From contig NZ_JAFBFG010000004.1 of the NCBI RefSeq assembly GCF_016909155.1, positions 1 to 64,000 of the forward strand: DNA of 64,000 nucleotides, read 5' to 3'. The position numbers and the translations under genes are program-made. Of this stretch, positions 32,552-40,800 are shown one piece after another (within the stretch, counting starts at the first letter, position 1; each line of letters begins with the position of its first letter). A model generated the notes under the pieces. The model was not told the DNA's origin and ran no database searches. It was given only the letters and a program-made list of their open reading frames with translations. The stretch is from Chryseomicrobium aureum. GTDB taxonomy: Bacteria; Bacillota; Bacilli; Bacillales_A; Planococcaceae.

Positions 32552-32650
32552 ATGCGGCAGTTGTTTGATTTGTCGTTTAGCTGGGGGGATATTCTATTTG
32601 GTTTGATTGGGTCAACTATTTCTGTGCTATTTTTACAATTTTTCTTCTAA
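32552..32650 (+). CDS. 32-residue hydrophobic small protein
   Basis: ATG at 32552 with a GAAAGGGGCGG site upstream encodes a 32-residue peptide: a short N-terminus (MRQLFDLSFSWGD), then one long hydrophobic helix ending LFLQFFF. It is immediately followed by a 14-bp hairpin. A ribosome site, a clean membrane helix and its own terminator within 150 bases support a real small gene. It lies on the plus strand between divergent minus-strand genes. No family is recognised; regulatory peptide or small-subunit roles are possible. Confidence 0.6.
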   Translation: MRQLFDLSFSWGDILFGLIGSTISVLFLQFFF

Positions 32651-32656
32651 AACAGT

Positions 32657-32698
32657 AAAAGCATCTATCAGACGGCGGTTCGTGTGATAGATGCTTTT
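32657..32698 (+). terminator. Hairpin after the small membrane peptide gene
   Basis: A perfect 14-bp stem AAAAGCATCTATCA/TGATAGATGCTTTT with TTTTTATTG after it. It could also serve as terminator for the IDEAL-domain gene on the minus strand. Confidence 0.85.
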
Positions 32699-32710
32699 TA
32701 TTGAGTTGAA

Positions 32711-33154
32711 TTATACATACGTACCTCCATCATGCTGAGTGGCTAATAATTGATAGAACAAGTCAACATCGCGTTGCGTCAGAGCGTTGTCCATCAAGCG
32801 TTCAAAGTTTTGAAGCTCCAGCTCTTGAATAAGCCCGTTCACTTCTTCGTTACTTTCTTGCTCAGCGACCGGTTGAACTAAAACTTTGAGATGGTCGTGA
32901 ACGTCTGAAACAAGCAACAGTTGATACAGTGGTAACCGGATAAAGCGATTTCCTTTTTGGAATACAAACACTTCGGACAAGTTTTCGACTTGCAGTGTGT
33001 CTTTATTCAGGACAATCTCTTTGCCTTCGACCGGAATGAAGCTAAACACTTCATCATCTTTACGTAGTGAAAAGTATTGATACGCAAATACCAGGCGAAT
33101 CTTATTGTCTTTTATTTCTGTGTGGAACGGTTTCATCATCTCGACATGTAGCAT
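32711..33154 (-). CDS. IDEAL-domain protein
   Basis: A 147-residue cytoplasmic protein. The first ~100 residues are a beta-rich domain of unknown function (FAYQYFSLRKDDEVF, PLYQLLLVSD). The last 40 residues (EELELQNFERLMDNALTQRD-type, near 108-140) match the short IDEAL domain pattern with Asn/Asp-x-Ala-Leu and D-x-x-x-F. The ATG has a strong AAAGGAGGGGGAG site. IDEAL domains occur in Bacillales proteins of unclear role, including ComK-related YpiB. Monocistronic; function unknown. Confidence 0.72.
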   Translation of the reverse strand: MLHVEMMKPFHTEIKDNKIRLVFAYQYFSLRKDDEVFSFIPVEGKEIVLNKDTLQVENLSEVFVFQKGNRFIRLPLYQLLLVSDVHDHLKVLVQPVAEQESNEEVNGLIQELELQNFERLMDNALTQRDVDLFYQLLATQHDGGTYV

Positions 33155-33332
33155 GTTCTCCCCCTCCTTTTATTGTTAGAATATTCTGATTGTATTAGTG
33201 TATCATATTCCCGAAAAATTGTGCATGAAAACATCTTTGTTCACAAAAAAGTAATAAAGAGCCTAGTAGCGTTGTCTAGACTCTTTCCAAGTACTTCTAT
33301 TTCACAGTACGGTTTTATTTTGGACCTCTGCT

Positions 33333-33626
33333 TTATTGTTTACTTCTCACTTTAGAGGGTCTCATCATTGGACGCTCCGAGAAGTACCCGATTCCGGAAT
33401 CATGGATCATCATAACACATTTCAATGGAAGTTCTCTTAGCTCTGTTTTTGTTAACTCCTTTTCAGTTAAAACTTCAATTTCATTTCCACAGGAAGTTGC
33501 TTTTACTTCTACATTTTTTAGATATTCGATTGCTTCCTCAGGTTCGCATTTCGTAATTTCCAGATAGACATTTTTTCGTTGAAGGTTGAGTTTGCATAGG
33601 TGAAACGTTGTTTTATACCGTGGCAT
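33333..33626 (-). CDS. Conserved-looking hypothetical protein
   Basis: A 97-residue soluble protein from ATG 33624-33626 (GAGTGAG upstream); a GTG three codons earlier (33635) is an alternative. Mixed alpha/beta composition with LQRKNVYLEITKCEPEEAIEYL and a basic tail RPSKVRSKQ. No motif is recognised and no membrane segment. It is divergent from the XRE gene at 33778 and the two may share the 150-base control region that holds an inverted repeat. Confidence 0.55.
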   Translation of the reverse strand: MPRYKTTFHLCKLNLQRKNVYLEITKCEPEEAIEYLKNVEVKATSCGNEIEVLTEKELTKTELRELPLKCVMMIHDSGIGYFSERPMMRPSKVRSKQ

Positions 33627-33697
33627 TGTTCTCACTCTTTCATTAGTTATTTTATACTATATTTTGGTTATAAACTATCTCAATTGGGATTTTATGC

Positions 33698-33718
33698 TTT
33701 TTACCATTTCGGTAAAAA
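33698..33718. promoter_or_regulatory. Inverted repeat, possible operator
   Basis: TTTTTACC-ATTTC-GGTAAAAA is a perfect 8-bp inverted repeat 60 bases upstream of the XRE gene, between it and the divergent hypothetical gene. It is typical of a self-regulated repressor site. Confidence 0.45.
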
Positions 33719-33777
33719 ATCACTTTATCGTATACATCATCGGTATTCTTGCCATATTGGTAAGAGGAGTGAGACGC

Positions 33778-34185
33778 ATGAAATTTCATGAAAAACTAAA
33801 GGCTTATCGGGATGAGCAATTGGATATCTCTCAAGAAGAGGCCGCAAAGCTTTTAAAGATTTCAAATGCTACACTCTCGCGCTATGAATCATCCGCGCGT
33901 CAACCTAGCTTAGAGATGATAAATTTAATTCGCTCAGTATATCGCTTGTCCGATGAACAATTTTTGAATCTGTTGACGGATGATCAAAACAATCGTAAAA
34001 CTACAGAAGCTTTTGTAGAACAGGCTAAAGAATCACAAGACCGCTATTATGCACAGTTCCAACCCTTCGTTTCGGAATTGATGGCGAATGCAGACTTTAG
34101 GAATCTACTACTTCATTTACGTGAACTATCGAAAGAAGAGCGCGAGCAACAATTAAAAGAGTTCACTGATCAACTGAAAGGATGA
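33778..34185 (+). CDS. XRE-family helix-turn-helix regulator
   Basis: A 135-residue protein with an N-terminal HTH (residues 4-60, SQEEAAKLLKISNATLSRYE then QPSLEMINLIRSVYRLS) and a charged helical C-terminus (EERE, LKEFTDQLKG) likely for dimerisation. The ATG at 33778 has an AAGAGGAGTGAG site; the open frame extends upstream but would start in the promoter. An inverted repeat upstream may be its operator. The target is unknown; the nearest gene is the divergent 97-residue hypothetical. Confidence 0.85.
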   Translation: MKFHEKLKAYRDEQLDISQEEAAKLLKISNATLSRYESSARQPSLEMINLIRSVYRLSDEQFLNLLTDDQNNRKTTEAFVEQAKESQDRYYAQFQPFVSELMANADFRNLLLHLRELSKEEREQQLKEFTDQLKG

Positions 34186-34282
34186 CCAAACATGGATGCG
34201 AAATTCGCAATCCATGTTTTTTCTTTGTCCAAAAGACGTTATAATGGAAGGATAGTCTTTTAGAAATGAGTGGTGAACCCCT

Positions 34283-35851
34283 GTGAAAGGGATGACAGTT
34301 CAGCGTCTTTTGACGTTTTATGAAGAACCTATAGAACAGTTTATGAAGCAGCTCGGTAAGTACTTGATGGCGGGTGTCGCACAAGATGAGTCGCTCGTCC
34401 GGAGTGCACAATCTTTTGTTCGGAATGGTGCCGTTCAACTTGTTGATTATAAGCCGGTCCAGCACGAAGCCGATTTTGTGGTTCGCGATGTTCAGGATGC
34501 GTACGTCCATATCTCGTTCTATGAAGAATCATCATGTTCGTGCAGTGGACGAAAAATGTGTCGCCATCAGGCTGCTGTGTTGTTTTATTTTTATCAACAT
34601 ATGAATTCGTTAAGCGAATGGGTGAAAACATGGCGCTCCCATGCCGACCACCAGTCGATTGCAGCCATTCAAAAAGACCGCACGCCACTCGCTTGGGAAC
34701 AGTATGCTAGTACATTACTCAATCAACTCGTCATGCAAGAACATGCATCGAGCTTTTTCCTAATGGAGTTTGCGCTCGGCGATTACAAACGGCAAATGCA
34801 GCGCATTCGTCCGCTTGAACGGGAATGGCATGTACTATTTGATACGAGTGTCACCTTGATGACCCTTGTAAAGTTGTGGCCGACATTTAACAGTTTTAGT
34901 CGTGAGAATGAACGCGGTCGCGTACGGTATTATCTAGACGAAACGATTCAAGAATTGAAACACCAATTCAAGCAATTGCAGCAACAACCGCGTTTCTTTG
35001 CAGCTGATCCGTTTTATGAGCGCATCGAACGCTACGTGCGCCACTTATTAACAGATGCGGAAGGCTATTTCTCACAGCGCAGTGCTCTCTACTCACATTA
35101 TTGGTCAGAACTTGGGACATCCAAGCACGCACGAGAGAAGGAACTGGCTTTCTTAGAAGCGCATTCCGAAACAAAAGATGGCAACTCGCTGCTTCAAGTC
35201 CGTCAATTGTTTTATTTCCAACTTGGTCAGACGGATCGTTTACTGAAATCGATGACAAAGATTCCTACAGATGAAGTCGCAAACTATTTGTCGCTTATTC
35301 AGTTTTCTCTTGAGGAACACCAAATCGAGATGGCCACACAAATGTTTGAACGGCTGCTTCCGGCTATTGAGGAGTATCTAGATACCGATACGCGCGCTTC
35401 CCGACTTGTGTATACACTTCGTTATATCGAACGACAGCTCGACTTGTCCGAAGAAAGTCAGGCTAAGTTTTATCGCATGCTCATTCCATTTACGCTCGAA
35501 CCGTTTTCGAATTGGTTGATTGATCAAGAGCGCTATAATGATTGGGCCGATCTGCATCTTTACTGCCAAAGCGGAATCACGTATGCAGAAACATGTGGAT
35601 TAGAAATTGTAAAAGACGAGGCTCCGTTTGTCCTTCTTCCTCTCTATCACATGAATGTGATGCGGGAAATTAATGAGAAGAAGCGCGACAGCTATAAACA
35701 AGCTGTGCGCTATATGAAGAAGATGAAACAGCTAGCAAAGGCTGCGAACGAGACCGTCTACTGGAATCACTACGTTCAAGAGATCCGCGAAAAATTCCGT
35801 CGCTTGCGGGCATTCCAGCAAGAAATGGAGAAAGGAAATCTGTCACTGTGA
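34283..35851 (+). CDS. ywqB: SWIM zinc-finger protein (YwqB-like)
   Basis: A 522-residue mostly helical protein with an N-terminal SWIM zinc finger (CSCSGRKMCRH, near residues 82-92, pattern CxC...CxH) that binds nucleic acid or protein. The rest has no recognised domain. It begins at a GTG (34283) preceded by GTGGTGA. Its stop overlaps the start of the SNF2 helicase gene (GTGA), so the two are translationally coupled. The same pair (ywqB with ywqA) occurs in B. subtilis, and SWIM-SNF2 pairs are widespread; a joint role in DNA remodelling or repair is inferred. Confidence 0.87.
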   Translation: MKGMTVQRLLTFYEEPIEQFMKQLGKYLMAGVAQDESLVRSAQSFVRNGAVQLVDYKPVQHEADFVVRDVQDAYVHISFYEESSCSCSGRKMCRHQAAVLFYFYQHMNSLSEWVKTWRSHADHQSIAAIQKDRTPLAWEQYASTLLNQLVMQEHASSFFLMEFALGDYKRQMQRIRPLEREWHVLFDTSVTLMTLVKLWPTFNSFSRENERGRVRYYLDETIQELKHQFKQLQQQPRFFAADPFYERIERYVRHLLTDAEGYFSQRSALYSHYWSELGTSKHAREKELAFLEAHSETKDGNSLLQVRQLFYFQLGQTDRLLKSMTKIPTDEVANYLSLIQFSLEEHQIEMATQMFERLLPAIEEYLDTDTRASRLVYTLRYIERQLDLSEESQAKFYRMLIPFTLEPFSNWLIDQERYNDWADLHLYCQSGITYAETCGLEIVKDEAPFVLLPLYHMNVMREINEKKRDSYKQAVRYMKKMKQLAKAANETVYWNHYVQEIREKFRRLRAFQQEMEKGNLSL

Positions 35852-38514
35852 AACTATTTTCAGTTCCAATTACTGTAGAGAAACTAGATGGTGGGTTTGC
35901 GGTTTCAAGTCCAGGTAGTACGGATCGCTTGAAGACGATTCTTTTCGGAAAGCACCGTGATAGTTTTTTTGGACTTCCTATAGAAGACAAAAAGGGCAAA
36001 TTCTTATTGTCGAGCTTAGATGCAATCGACTTATTGCCAAACCCATCGGATATCTATGAATTTTATGGCCATGACCCGGAATCGACGAAACACTTTGACG
36101 CGATTCAAGAAGCGGCTTCGATTTACCAAAATAAAAACCTTTGGGATCACGTACGTTTTGACGTCAATAGCCTATTCGTCACAGCTAGTGAAGACACGGC
36201 CGTCACAACTATCGTGGAGACCGCGATTTTGCAAAAAGCACGCCAAGCTGCATTTTCTTACGATGACTTAGTCAGCTTACAAGAGTATTTCAAGTCTGGC
36301 GGTTGGCCGATGGATAAAGTGCAGCAACATCCGGAAATTCACGTAGCCCTGCGTTTGATGGAGCCAGATGATATGACGGATGAGTGGATTTTGGAGACAG
36401 TCGTTCGGGGTGTGCGCAGTTCAAGTTACTGGACGCCTGCTGTGAAAAAGCGCTTCCTTCCGATTGAAGAAGCACTACCACCGAAGTGGGTTCATTTATC
36501 AGACGTCATTACAACATTCCAACGTGGTGTCATCCCGTTCGTGTCAGTGCTTGATGAGGAGTCCGAGAGCTTTTTCCACGTTGCCCTCGATGATTTACAG
36601 GTAAGAGACTTTTTGCGCCACGATTTAGCGAAACTTCAAGCGTTTGGCTATGACGTCGTGTTGCCAGCTTGGTTAAAGGAAATCAAAGAGTCGAAGATGC
36701 AGGTCCGTGCTTCTGCCAGTGCAGGTCGCTACAAGTCTGCTGCTGGCCTTGAACAAATCATTCAATTTAACTGGAACTTCTCATTAGGTGGTCAAGATAT
36801 TAGCGAAGAACAGTTCCGCCAGATGGTAGAAGAAAATCGTTCGTTTATTCGTTCAGGTGATCAGTGGTTCCAAATCGATGCGCAGTGGATCCAAGAGATT
36901 CGCAAGCTGCTCGACCGTTCAGAAGAAGAGGAATGGACCGTGCGTGACTTGTTGTTCCAAGAGCTTCCGGATGAATTGACAGTGCCTGCAGAGGATGACG
37001 ATTCAGATGACCCGCTCATCCAGTTCCAGCTCCATCAGTCGCTCGAGAGCTACTTGACACAGCTTCAAGAGAAGAAGGCCTTCCCAGAAATTCAGCCATC
37101 TCCTCGTTTGTTAACCGAGCTGCGTCCGTATCAGCAGCTTGGATTGAACTGGCTCGGGTTTATGCGCAAAGAGTCGTTCGGGGCGATTTTAGCCGATGAC
37201 ATGGGGCTTGGGAAGACGGTTCAGTTGATTGCCTACTTATTGCATGTGCATGAACAGCAGCCGGACACACCGTCTCTCATTATCTGTCCGACGTCCGTTC
37301 TTGGGAACTGGCAAAAAGAGCTTCAAAAATTCGCACCTTCTCTTCGTGTCGCGACACATTACGGCTCCAATCGTGGTGAAATCACGACGGATGCAGATGT
37401 AGTGTTAACGACGTATGGGATTGCCACACAAGATGCCGAACCGCTTCAGCGTGTTGCCTGGAGTTCGGTAACTTTAGATGAAGCGCAAAACATAAAAAAT
37501 ATGCAAACAAAGCAGTCACGGGCAATCCGTAAGCTGCGTGGTGTGCACCATATCGCATTGACAGGTACTCCTATTGAGAACCGATTATCTGAGCTATGGG
37601 CGATTTTTGACTTTATTCATAAAGGCTATCTCGGTTCATTTAAGTCATTCCAGGAAACGTATATGGCACCGATTGAACGAGATGAAGATGAACAAGCCAA
37701 ACATCGTCTGCGGACGAAAATCCAGCCGTTCTTGTTGCGCCGCACAAAGCGGGATCCTGACTTACAACTGAATTTGCCTGAGAAGCTTGAGCAGAAAGAA
37801 TACTGCGCATTGACGACCGAGCAAGCTGCACTATACGAATCTCTGATTCAAGAATCAGTGAGCCAACTCGGCAATCTCAGCGGTTTCCAGAGGAAGGGTC
37901 TAGTTCTTAAAATGCTGAGCAAGCTGAAGCAGTTGTGTAACCACCCTGCGCTCTATTTGAAAGAACCGTTTGATGAAGCGGAGACGATGCTTCAGCGATC
38001 TGCGAAACTTGCAGGAATCGTATCGCTCGCAGGTGAAATCGCTGCGCGTGGAGAACAGTGTCTGATTTTCACACAGTATATCGGCATGGGCCATCTATTG
38101 CAGCACTGCTTCAGTGAACTGTATGACATCGACAGCCCATTTTTAACAGGCAGCATGGCAAAAGGACAGCGCGACGATTTAGTTGCCTCTTTCCAGGCGG
38201 GTGAGTTTCCGATATTCTTATTATCGCTCAAGGCTGGTGGAACAGGTCTAAATCTAACAGCTGCGACTCACGTCATTCATGCCGATCGCTGGTGGAATCC
38301 GGCGGTCGAGAATCAAGCAACGGACCGTGCGTACCGTATCGGTCAGCAACAGTTCGTGCATGTGCATAAGTTTTTGACAATCGGAACAATTGAAGAGAAG
38401 ATCGATACCTTACTCGAACAGAAGCAGTCGTTGTCAGACGAACTGATTCATTCGAGCCGATGGATCACGGAACTTAGTGATGATGAACTGACAGATCTTT
38501 TGACACTTTCCTGA
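35848..38514 (+). CDS. ywqA: SNF2-family helicase/ATPase (YwqA-like)
   Basis: An 888-residue Swi2/Snf2 ATPase. Residues 1 to about 400 form the bacterial SNF2-associated N-terminal region. The ATPase core begins near 420: Walker A ADDMGLGKTVQ near 449-458, DEAQ box LDEAQNIKN near 544, motif III LTGTPIENRLSELW, motif V GGTGLNLTAATHVI and motif VI ENQATDRAYRIGQ. All motifs look intact. It starts at a GTG overlapping the SWIM gene. SNF2 proteins translocate on duplex DNA or displace bound proteins such as RNA polymerase; the partner here should be the SWIM protein. A strong terminator follows. Confidence 0.94.
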   Translation: MKLFSVPITVEKLDGGFAVSSPGSTDRLKTILFGKHRDSFFGLPIEDKKGKFLLSSLDAIDLLPNPSDIYEFYGHDPESTKHFDAIQEAASIYQNKNLWDHVRFDVNSLFVTASEDTAVTTIVETAILQKARQAAFSYDDLVSLQEYFKSGGWPMDKVQQHPEIHVALRLMEPDDMTDEWILETVVRGVRSSSYWTPAVKKRFLPIEEALPPKWVHLSDVITTFQRGVIPFVSVLDEESESFFHVALDDLQVRDFLRHDLAKLQAFGYDVVLPAWLKEIKESKMQVRASASAGRYKSAAGLEQIIQFNWNFSLGGQDISEEQFRQMVEENRSFIRSGDQWFQIDAQWIQEIRKLLDRSEEEEWTVRDLLFQELPDELTVPAEDDDSDDPLIQFQLHQSLESYLTQLQEKKAFPEIQPSPRLLTELRPYQQLGLNWLGFMRKESFGAILADDMGLGKTVQLIAYLLHVHEQQPDTPSLIICPTSVLGNWQKELQKFAPSLRVATHYGSNRGEITTDADVVLTTYGIATQDAEPLQRVAWSSVTLDEAQNIKNMQTKQSRAIRKLRGVHHIALTGTPIENRLSELWAIFDFIHKGYLGSFKSFQETYMAPIERDEDEQAKHRLRTKIQPFLLRRTKRDPDLQLNLPEKLEQKEYCALTTEQAALYESLIQESVSQLGNLSGFQRKGLVLKMLSKLKQLCNHPALYLKEPFDEAETMLQRSAKLAGIVSLAGEIAARGEQCLIFTQYIGMGHLLQHCFSELYDIDSPFLTGSMAKGQRDDLVASFQAGEFPIFLLSLKAGGTGLNLTAATHVIHADRWWNPAVENQATDRAYRIGQQQFVHVHKFLTIGTIEEKIDTLLEQKQSLSDELIHSSRWITELSDDELTDLLTLS

Positions 38515-38519
38515 TGAAT

Positions 38520-38562
38520 CCAGCCTCTTTGTTATCCCCATACCAAAGAGGCTGGCTTTTTT
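38520..38562 (+). terminator. Rho-independent terminator of ywqB-ywqA
   Basis: Perfect 12-bp stem CCAGCCTCTTTG/CAAAGAGGCTGG followed by CTTTTTTG, 5 bases after the stop codon. Confidence 0.92.
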
Positions 38563-38597
38563 GAGAGAAACCTACACATGGCGATGTGTTAGTGTTT

Positions 38598-38990
38598 TTA
38601 GACTGGAGTCGTATTTGGTTTAAAATCAGCAGGAATTTCAAAACGTTCTTCGTTCATTTCTACACGGTCCGCAGGTTGTTCTTCCTTGCGTTTTGTTGCC
38701 AAGAATCGTATTTCTTCTACAATGACTTCGGTGACATAGATGCGCGTCCCTTCCTTGTCGTAGGAACGGCTATGTATCCGCCCTGTCACGCCAACGAGTG
38801 ATCCTTTTCCACAATACTTGACGGTCAGATCCGCCAGTTTGCCGAAGATCGTACAGTTGATGAAGTCCGCTTCATCTTTTTTGTAGCCGTTTGGTACAGC
38901 AATCGCAAAGCTTGTCAGCCCCCTTCCATCTTGAAGTGTTCGAAGGGCTGGGTCTCTGGTCAGCCGACCGATTAGTGCAACCTTGTTCAC
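38598..38990 (-). CDS. ssbB: Single-stranded DNA-binding protein, SsbB-like
   Basis: A 130-residue OB-fold protein starting VNKVALIGRLTRDPALRTL, with SFAIAVPNGYKKDEADF and GSLVGVTGRIHSRSYD. The GTG at 38988-38990 has a GGGAGGTGAG site; the longer frame upstream would add a non-homologous segment. The C-terminus (FEIPADFKPNTTPV) lacks the acidic DDDIPF tip that SsbA uses to recruit replication partners, so this is the second, SsbB-type paralog. B. subtilis SsbB belongs to the competence regulon. Its place between ywqA and the ywpF-like gene matches B. subtilis gene order. Confidence 0.9.
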   Translation of the reverse strand: MNKVALIGRLTRDPALRTLQDGRGLTSFAIAVPNGYKKDEADFINCTIFGKLADLTVKYCGKGSLVGVTGRIHSRSYDKEGTRIYVTEVIVEEIRFLATKRKEEQPADRVEMNEERFEIPADFKPNTTPV

Positions 38991-39153
38991 AGTTCTCACC
39001 TCCCTTCTCGCACAGCATACTTCAGGGTGTTGAGTGCTGGCAAATGGACAAAATGGAGTTTTCATAGCCGTTTTTAGCCATTTTCGTCATTTTTCGCTGT
39101 GAAAATTTCATTTTCAGAGGAGTTTCGATGTGAAAACTTTAATTTGATCGTTT

Positions 39154-39182
39154 CTTAAATTTTTTTTGCGCTATGCTATACT
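39154..39182 (+). promoter_or_regulatory. Possible promoter of the ywpF-like gene
   Basis: TATACT at 39177-39182 preceded at 17 bases by a weak CTTAAA (39154-39159). The -10 is one base from consensus. Confidence 0.4.
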
Positions 39183-39218
39183 TGTGAAAATGCAGTGATT
39201 TGGAGGCCAAACTTAGTT

Positions 39219-39653
39219 ATGAAAACATTTAAAGTGATCGAGACATCTATTTTGAGTCAACACGAATCAAAACTTGTTCCAATCGAAGATGGTATTATCA
39301 TCAATCAGGAAAACTCTTCTCGTTCCTGGGCGATCGAGTTGTTTACGACGAAAGATTTGAAACCGTATTTTGATGATTTAGTGGCTACACAAGAAATCGT
39401 AGAAGCTCGCGTTGTGATCTCATACCCTGAGAATGAACCCGCTCCGTTTGAGGTGATGGCCTACTCCGTCAAACAGGTCGGCGATTCGATTTCTGTATTG
39501 TTCCGCGGCACGTTGAAGCAAGCGCGCCGAAAGTACGCAGAAGGATTGCTTGCTGAGTTGATTGAAGATGGTTTTGAAGGCGATGCGCTTCTTGAGCGGT
39601 TTGAGAAGGCGATGAAAGAGCGGCCAGTTTTGAAAGAGGATGAGGACGCTTAA
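39219..39653 (+). CDS. ywpF: YwpF-like protein
   Basis: A 144-residue soluble protein starting MKTFKVIETSILSQ, with VFRG-type beta strands (SISVLFRGTLKQARRKYAE) and a helical C-terminus. The ATG at 39219 follows TGGAGG by 12 bases; an upstream in-frame GTG has no ribosome site. The assignment rests on general similarity to the YwpF family and on synteny (ssbB on one side, fabZ on the other, as in B. subtilis). YwpF has no established biochemical function. It is divergent from ssbB. Confidence 0.7.
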   Translation: MKTFKVIETSILSQHESKLVPIEDGIIINQENSSRSWAIELFTTKDLKPYFDDLVATQEIVEARVVISYPENEPAPFEVMAYSVKQVGDSISVLFRGTLKQARRKYAEGLLAELIEDGFEGDALLERFEKAMKERPVLKEDEDA

Positions 39654-39690
39654 GATGTGGAGCCGACTGGTCAGAAATTGTGCGCTCTAA
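39653..39690 (+). repeat. TTTAGATGTGGAG-type element, 5' fragment
   Basis: TTAAGATGTGGAGCCGACTG and the following CAGAAATTGTGCG match one end of the element at 53050-53185 (reverse strand) for about 35 bases, starting right at the ywpF stop codon. Confidence 0.55.
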
Positions 39691-39731
39691 GACGTTGAGT
39701 TCCACTAAGTGCCCAGCACAATTTACCAATA

Positions 39732-39868
39732 GTTCCCAAAAGGTACCTGGACCCCATACAATTTCAACACAATTTATAATTATCCATTTTCTAACACAGG
39801 AATGCGTGGTAGCATTGCATACTTAGTGAATAGTCATGAATGTCAGAATAGTGTTTGGGACAGGTACC
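39732..39868 (+). repeat. 138-bp GGTACC-ended dispersed element, copy 2
   Basis: Starts GTTCCCAAAAGGTACCTGG and ends TGTTTGGGACAGGTACC, sharing the TCATGAATGTCAGAATAGTG core with copy 1. It fills part of the 366-base gap between the ywpF-like gene and fabZ. Confidence 0.75.
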
Positions 39869-39869
39869 T

Positions 39870-39896
39870 ATAAAAAAGGATGAAAAAACCTCCTTT
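39870..39896 (-). terminator. Weak terminator-like hairpin after fabZ
   Basis: AAAGGA/TCCTTT, a 6-bp stem followed by TTTTTT on the minus strand, about 125 bases after the fabZ stop codon. Confidence 0.4.
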
Positions 39897-40030
39897 CGCA
39901 AAAGACTCATCACAGCAAAGTGACTGCTGTTAGTCTGTTACAGAAAGAAGGCATTATTCGGGAGTCGCACACATTACCAAATCCTAATGGGCAGTATGAA
40001 ATCGACTACACCGCACATATTAGTTTGTAG
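39884..40030 (+). pseudogene. Possible 3' gene fragment
   Basis: A 48-codon open stretch ending in TAG at 40028-40030 reads like real protein in its second half (VSLLQKEGIIRESHTLPNPN, then QYEIDYTAH) but has no start with a ribosome site. It begins at a stop codon next to the 138-bp element and overlaps the fabZ 3' end by 11 bases. It may be the tail of a gene cut off by the element. No family recognised. Confidence 0.3.
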
Positions 40031-40466
40031 AGTCTTCAACTTTTGGTCCGATTGCAAACAAGATATCTGCTTCGCATGCAATTTCTCCATCTACTGTCGC
40101 GATGGCATGACCTTTTCCAAGAGAACCGCGCAGACGCGTTAGTTCTACTTCTAAGCGAAGTTGGTCACCTGGTTTGACTTGGCGCTTAAAGCGACAGTTG
40201 TCGATGCCTGTGAAGAAAGCGAGACGACCTTTGTACTCTGGCATTTGTAGGACGGCTGTTGCGCCCACTTGTGCTAGAGCTTCCACGATGAGGACACCTG
40301 GCATGACAGGATACCCTGGGAAGTGACCATTGAAGTAGTCTTCATTAATGGATACATTTTTTAAGCCGACTGCACGTTTTCCTTCTTCCATCTCTAAAAT
40401 CCGATCGACTAGTAAAAATGGATAACGGTGTGGCAAAATCGCTTGAATTTGTTCTGTCGTCAACAT
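40020..40466 (-). CDS. fabZ: 3-hydroxyacyl-ACP dehydratase
   Basis: Hotdog-fold dehydratase of type II fatty acid synthesis removing water from 3-hydroxyacyl-ACP. [13 protein letters not shown] (near 10-22) has the conserved start of the fold. [21 protein letters not shown] (46-66) holds the catalytic His and the Glu on the central helix. It is 148 residues from the ATG at 40464-40466, which has a TAAGGGGGAA site; a longer frame overlaps the upstream gene. It lies 13 bases after the EpuA-like gene, in the mbl-epuA-fabZ order. Confidence 0.95.
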   Translation of the reverse strand: MLTTEQIQAILPHRYPFLLVDRILEMEEGKRAVGLKNVSINEDYFNGHFPGYPVMPGVLIVEALAQVGATAVLQMPEYKGRLAFFTGIDNCRFKRQVKPGDQLRLEVELTRLRGSLGKGHAIATVDGEIACEADILFAIGPKVEDSTN

Positions 40467-40479
40467 ACAAAATTCCCCC

Positions 40480-40776
40480 TTATTCAGTCGTACCATTCAT
40501 AATATCAAGAATGTGTTGATAGGTTTCCCACTTTAAAGCGTCTGTTGGGTCGCCGCCACCAATAACCGCATAGCCCACTGTAAGTCCAGCAACGATTGCA
40601 CCTGCAATAAAGAGAAGGACAAGGATGACGCGTAACCAAATCGGGAACATACGAATTTGGACCCAACGTGTTGGCTTTTGCGGCTTCTGCTCTGTGGTCT
40701 TCTGTTGTTCCTCATTAGTAGTTTCACGAGCAGCTTTCGCTTGCTTACGTGTCACCACTTTTTTTTCTTCTTCCAT
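40480..40776 (-). CDS. EpuA family single-pass membrane protein (annotated RNAP-beta-like)
   Basis: A 98-residue protein: charged N-terminus (1-38, [15 protein letters not shown]), then [19 protein letters not shown] leading into one membrane helix (about 46-68), and a short outside tail ending [14 protein letters not shown]. This is the EpuA pattern (Pfam EpuA), often mislabelled as RNA polymerase beta subunit. In streptococci EpuA sits next to the surface nuclease EndA; its function in Bacillales is unknown. It lies between mbl and fabZ, with a 24-base gap to mbl. Confidence 0.88.
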   Translation of the reverse strand: MEEEKKVVTRKQAKAARETTNEEQQKTTEQKPQKPTRWVQIRMFPIWLRVILVLLFIAGAIVAGLTVGYAVIGGGDPTDALKWETYQHILDIMNGTTE

Positions 40777-40800
40777 TCCATGTGCTCCTTTACATGGCCT

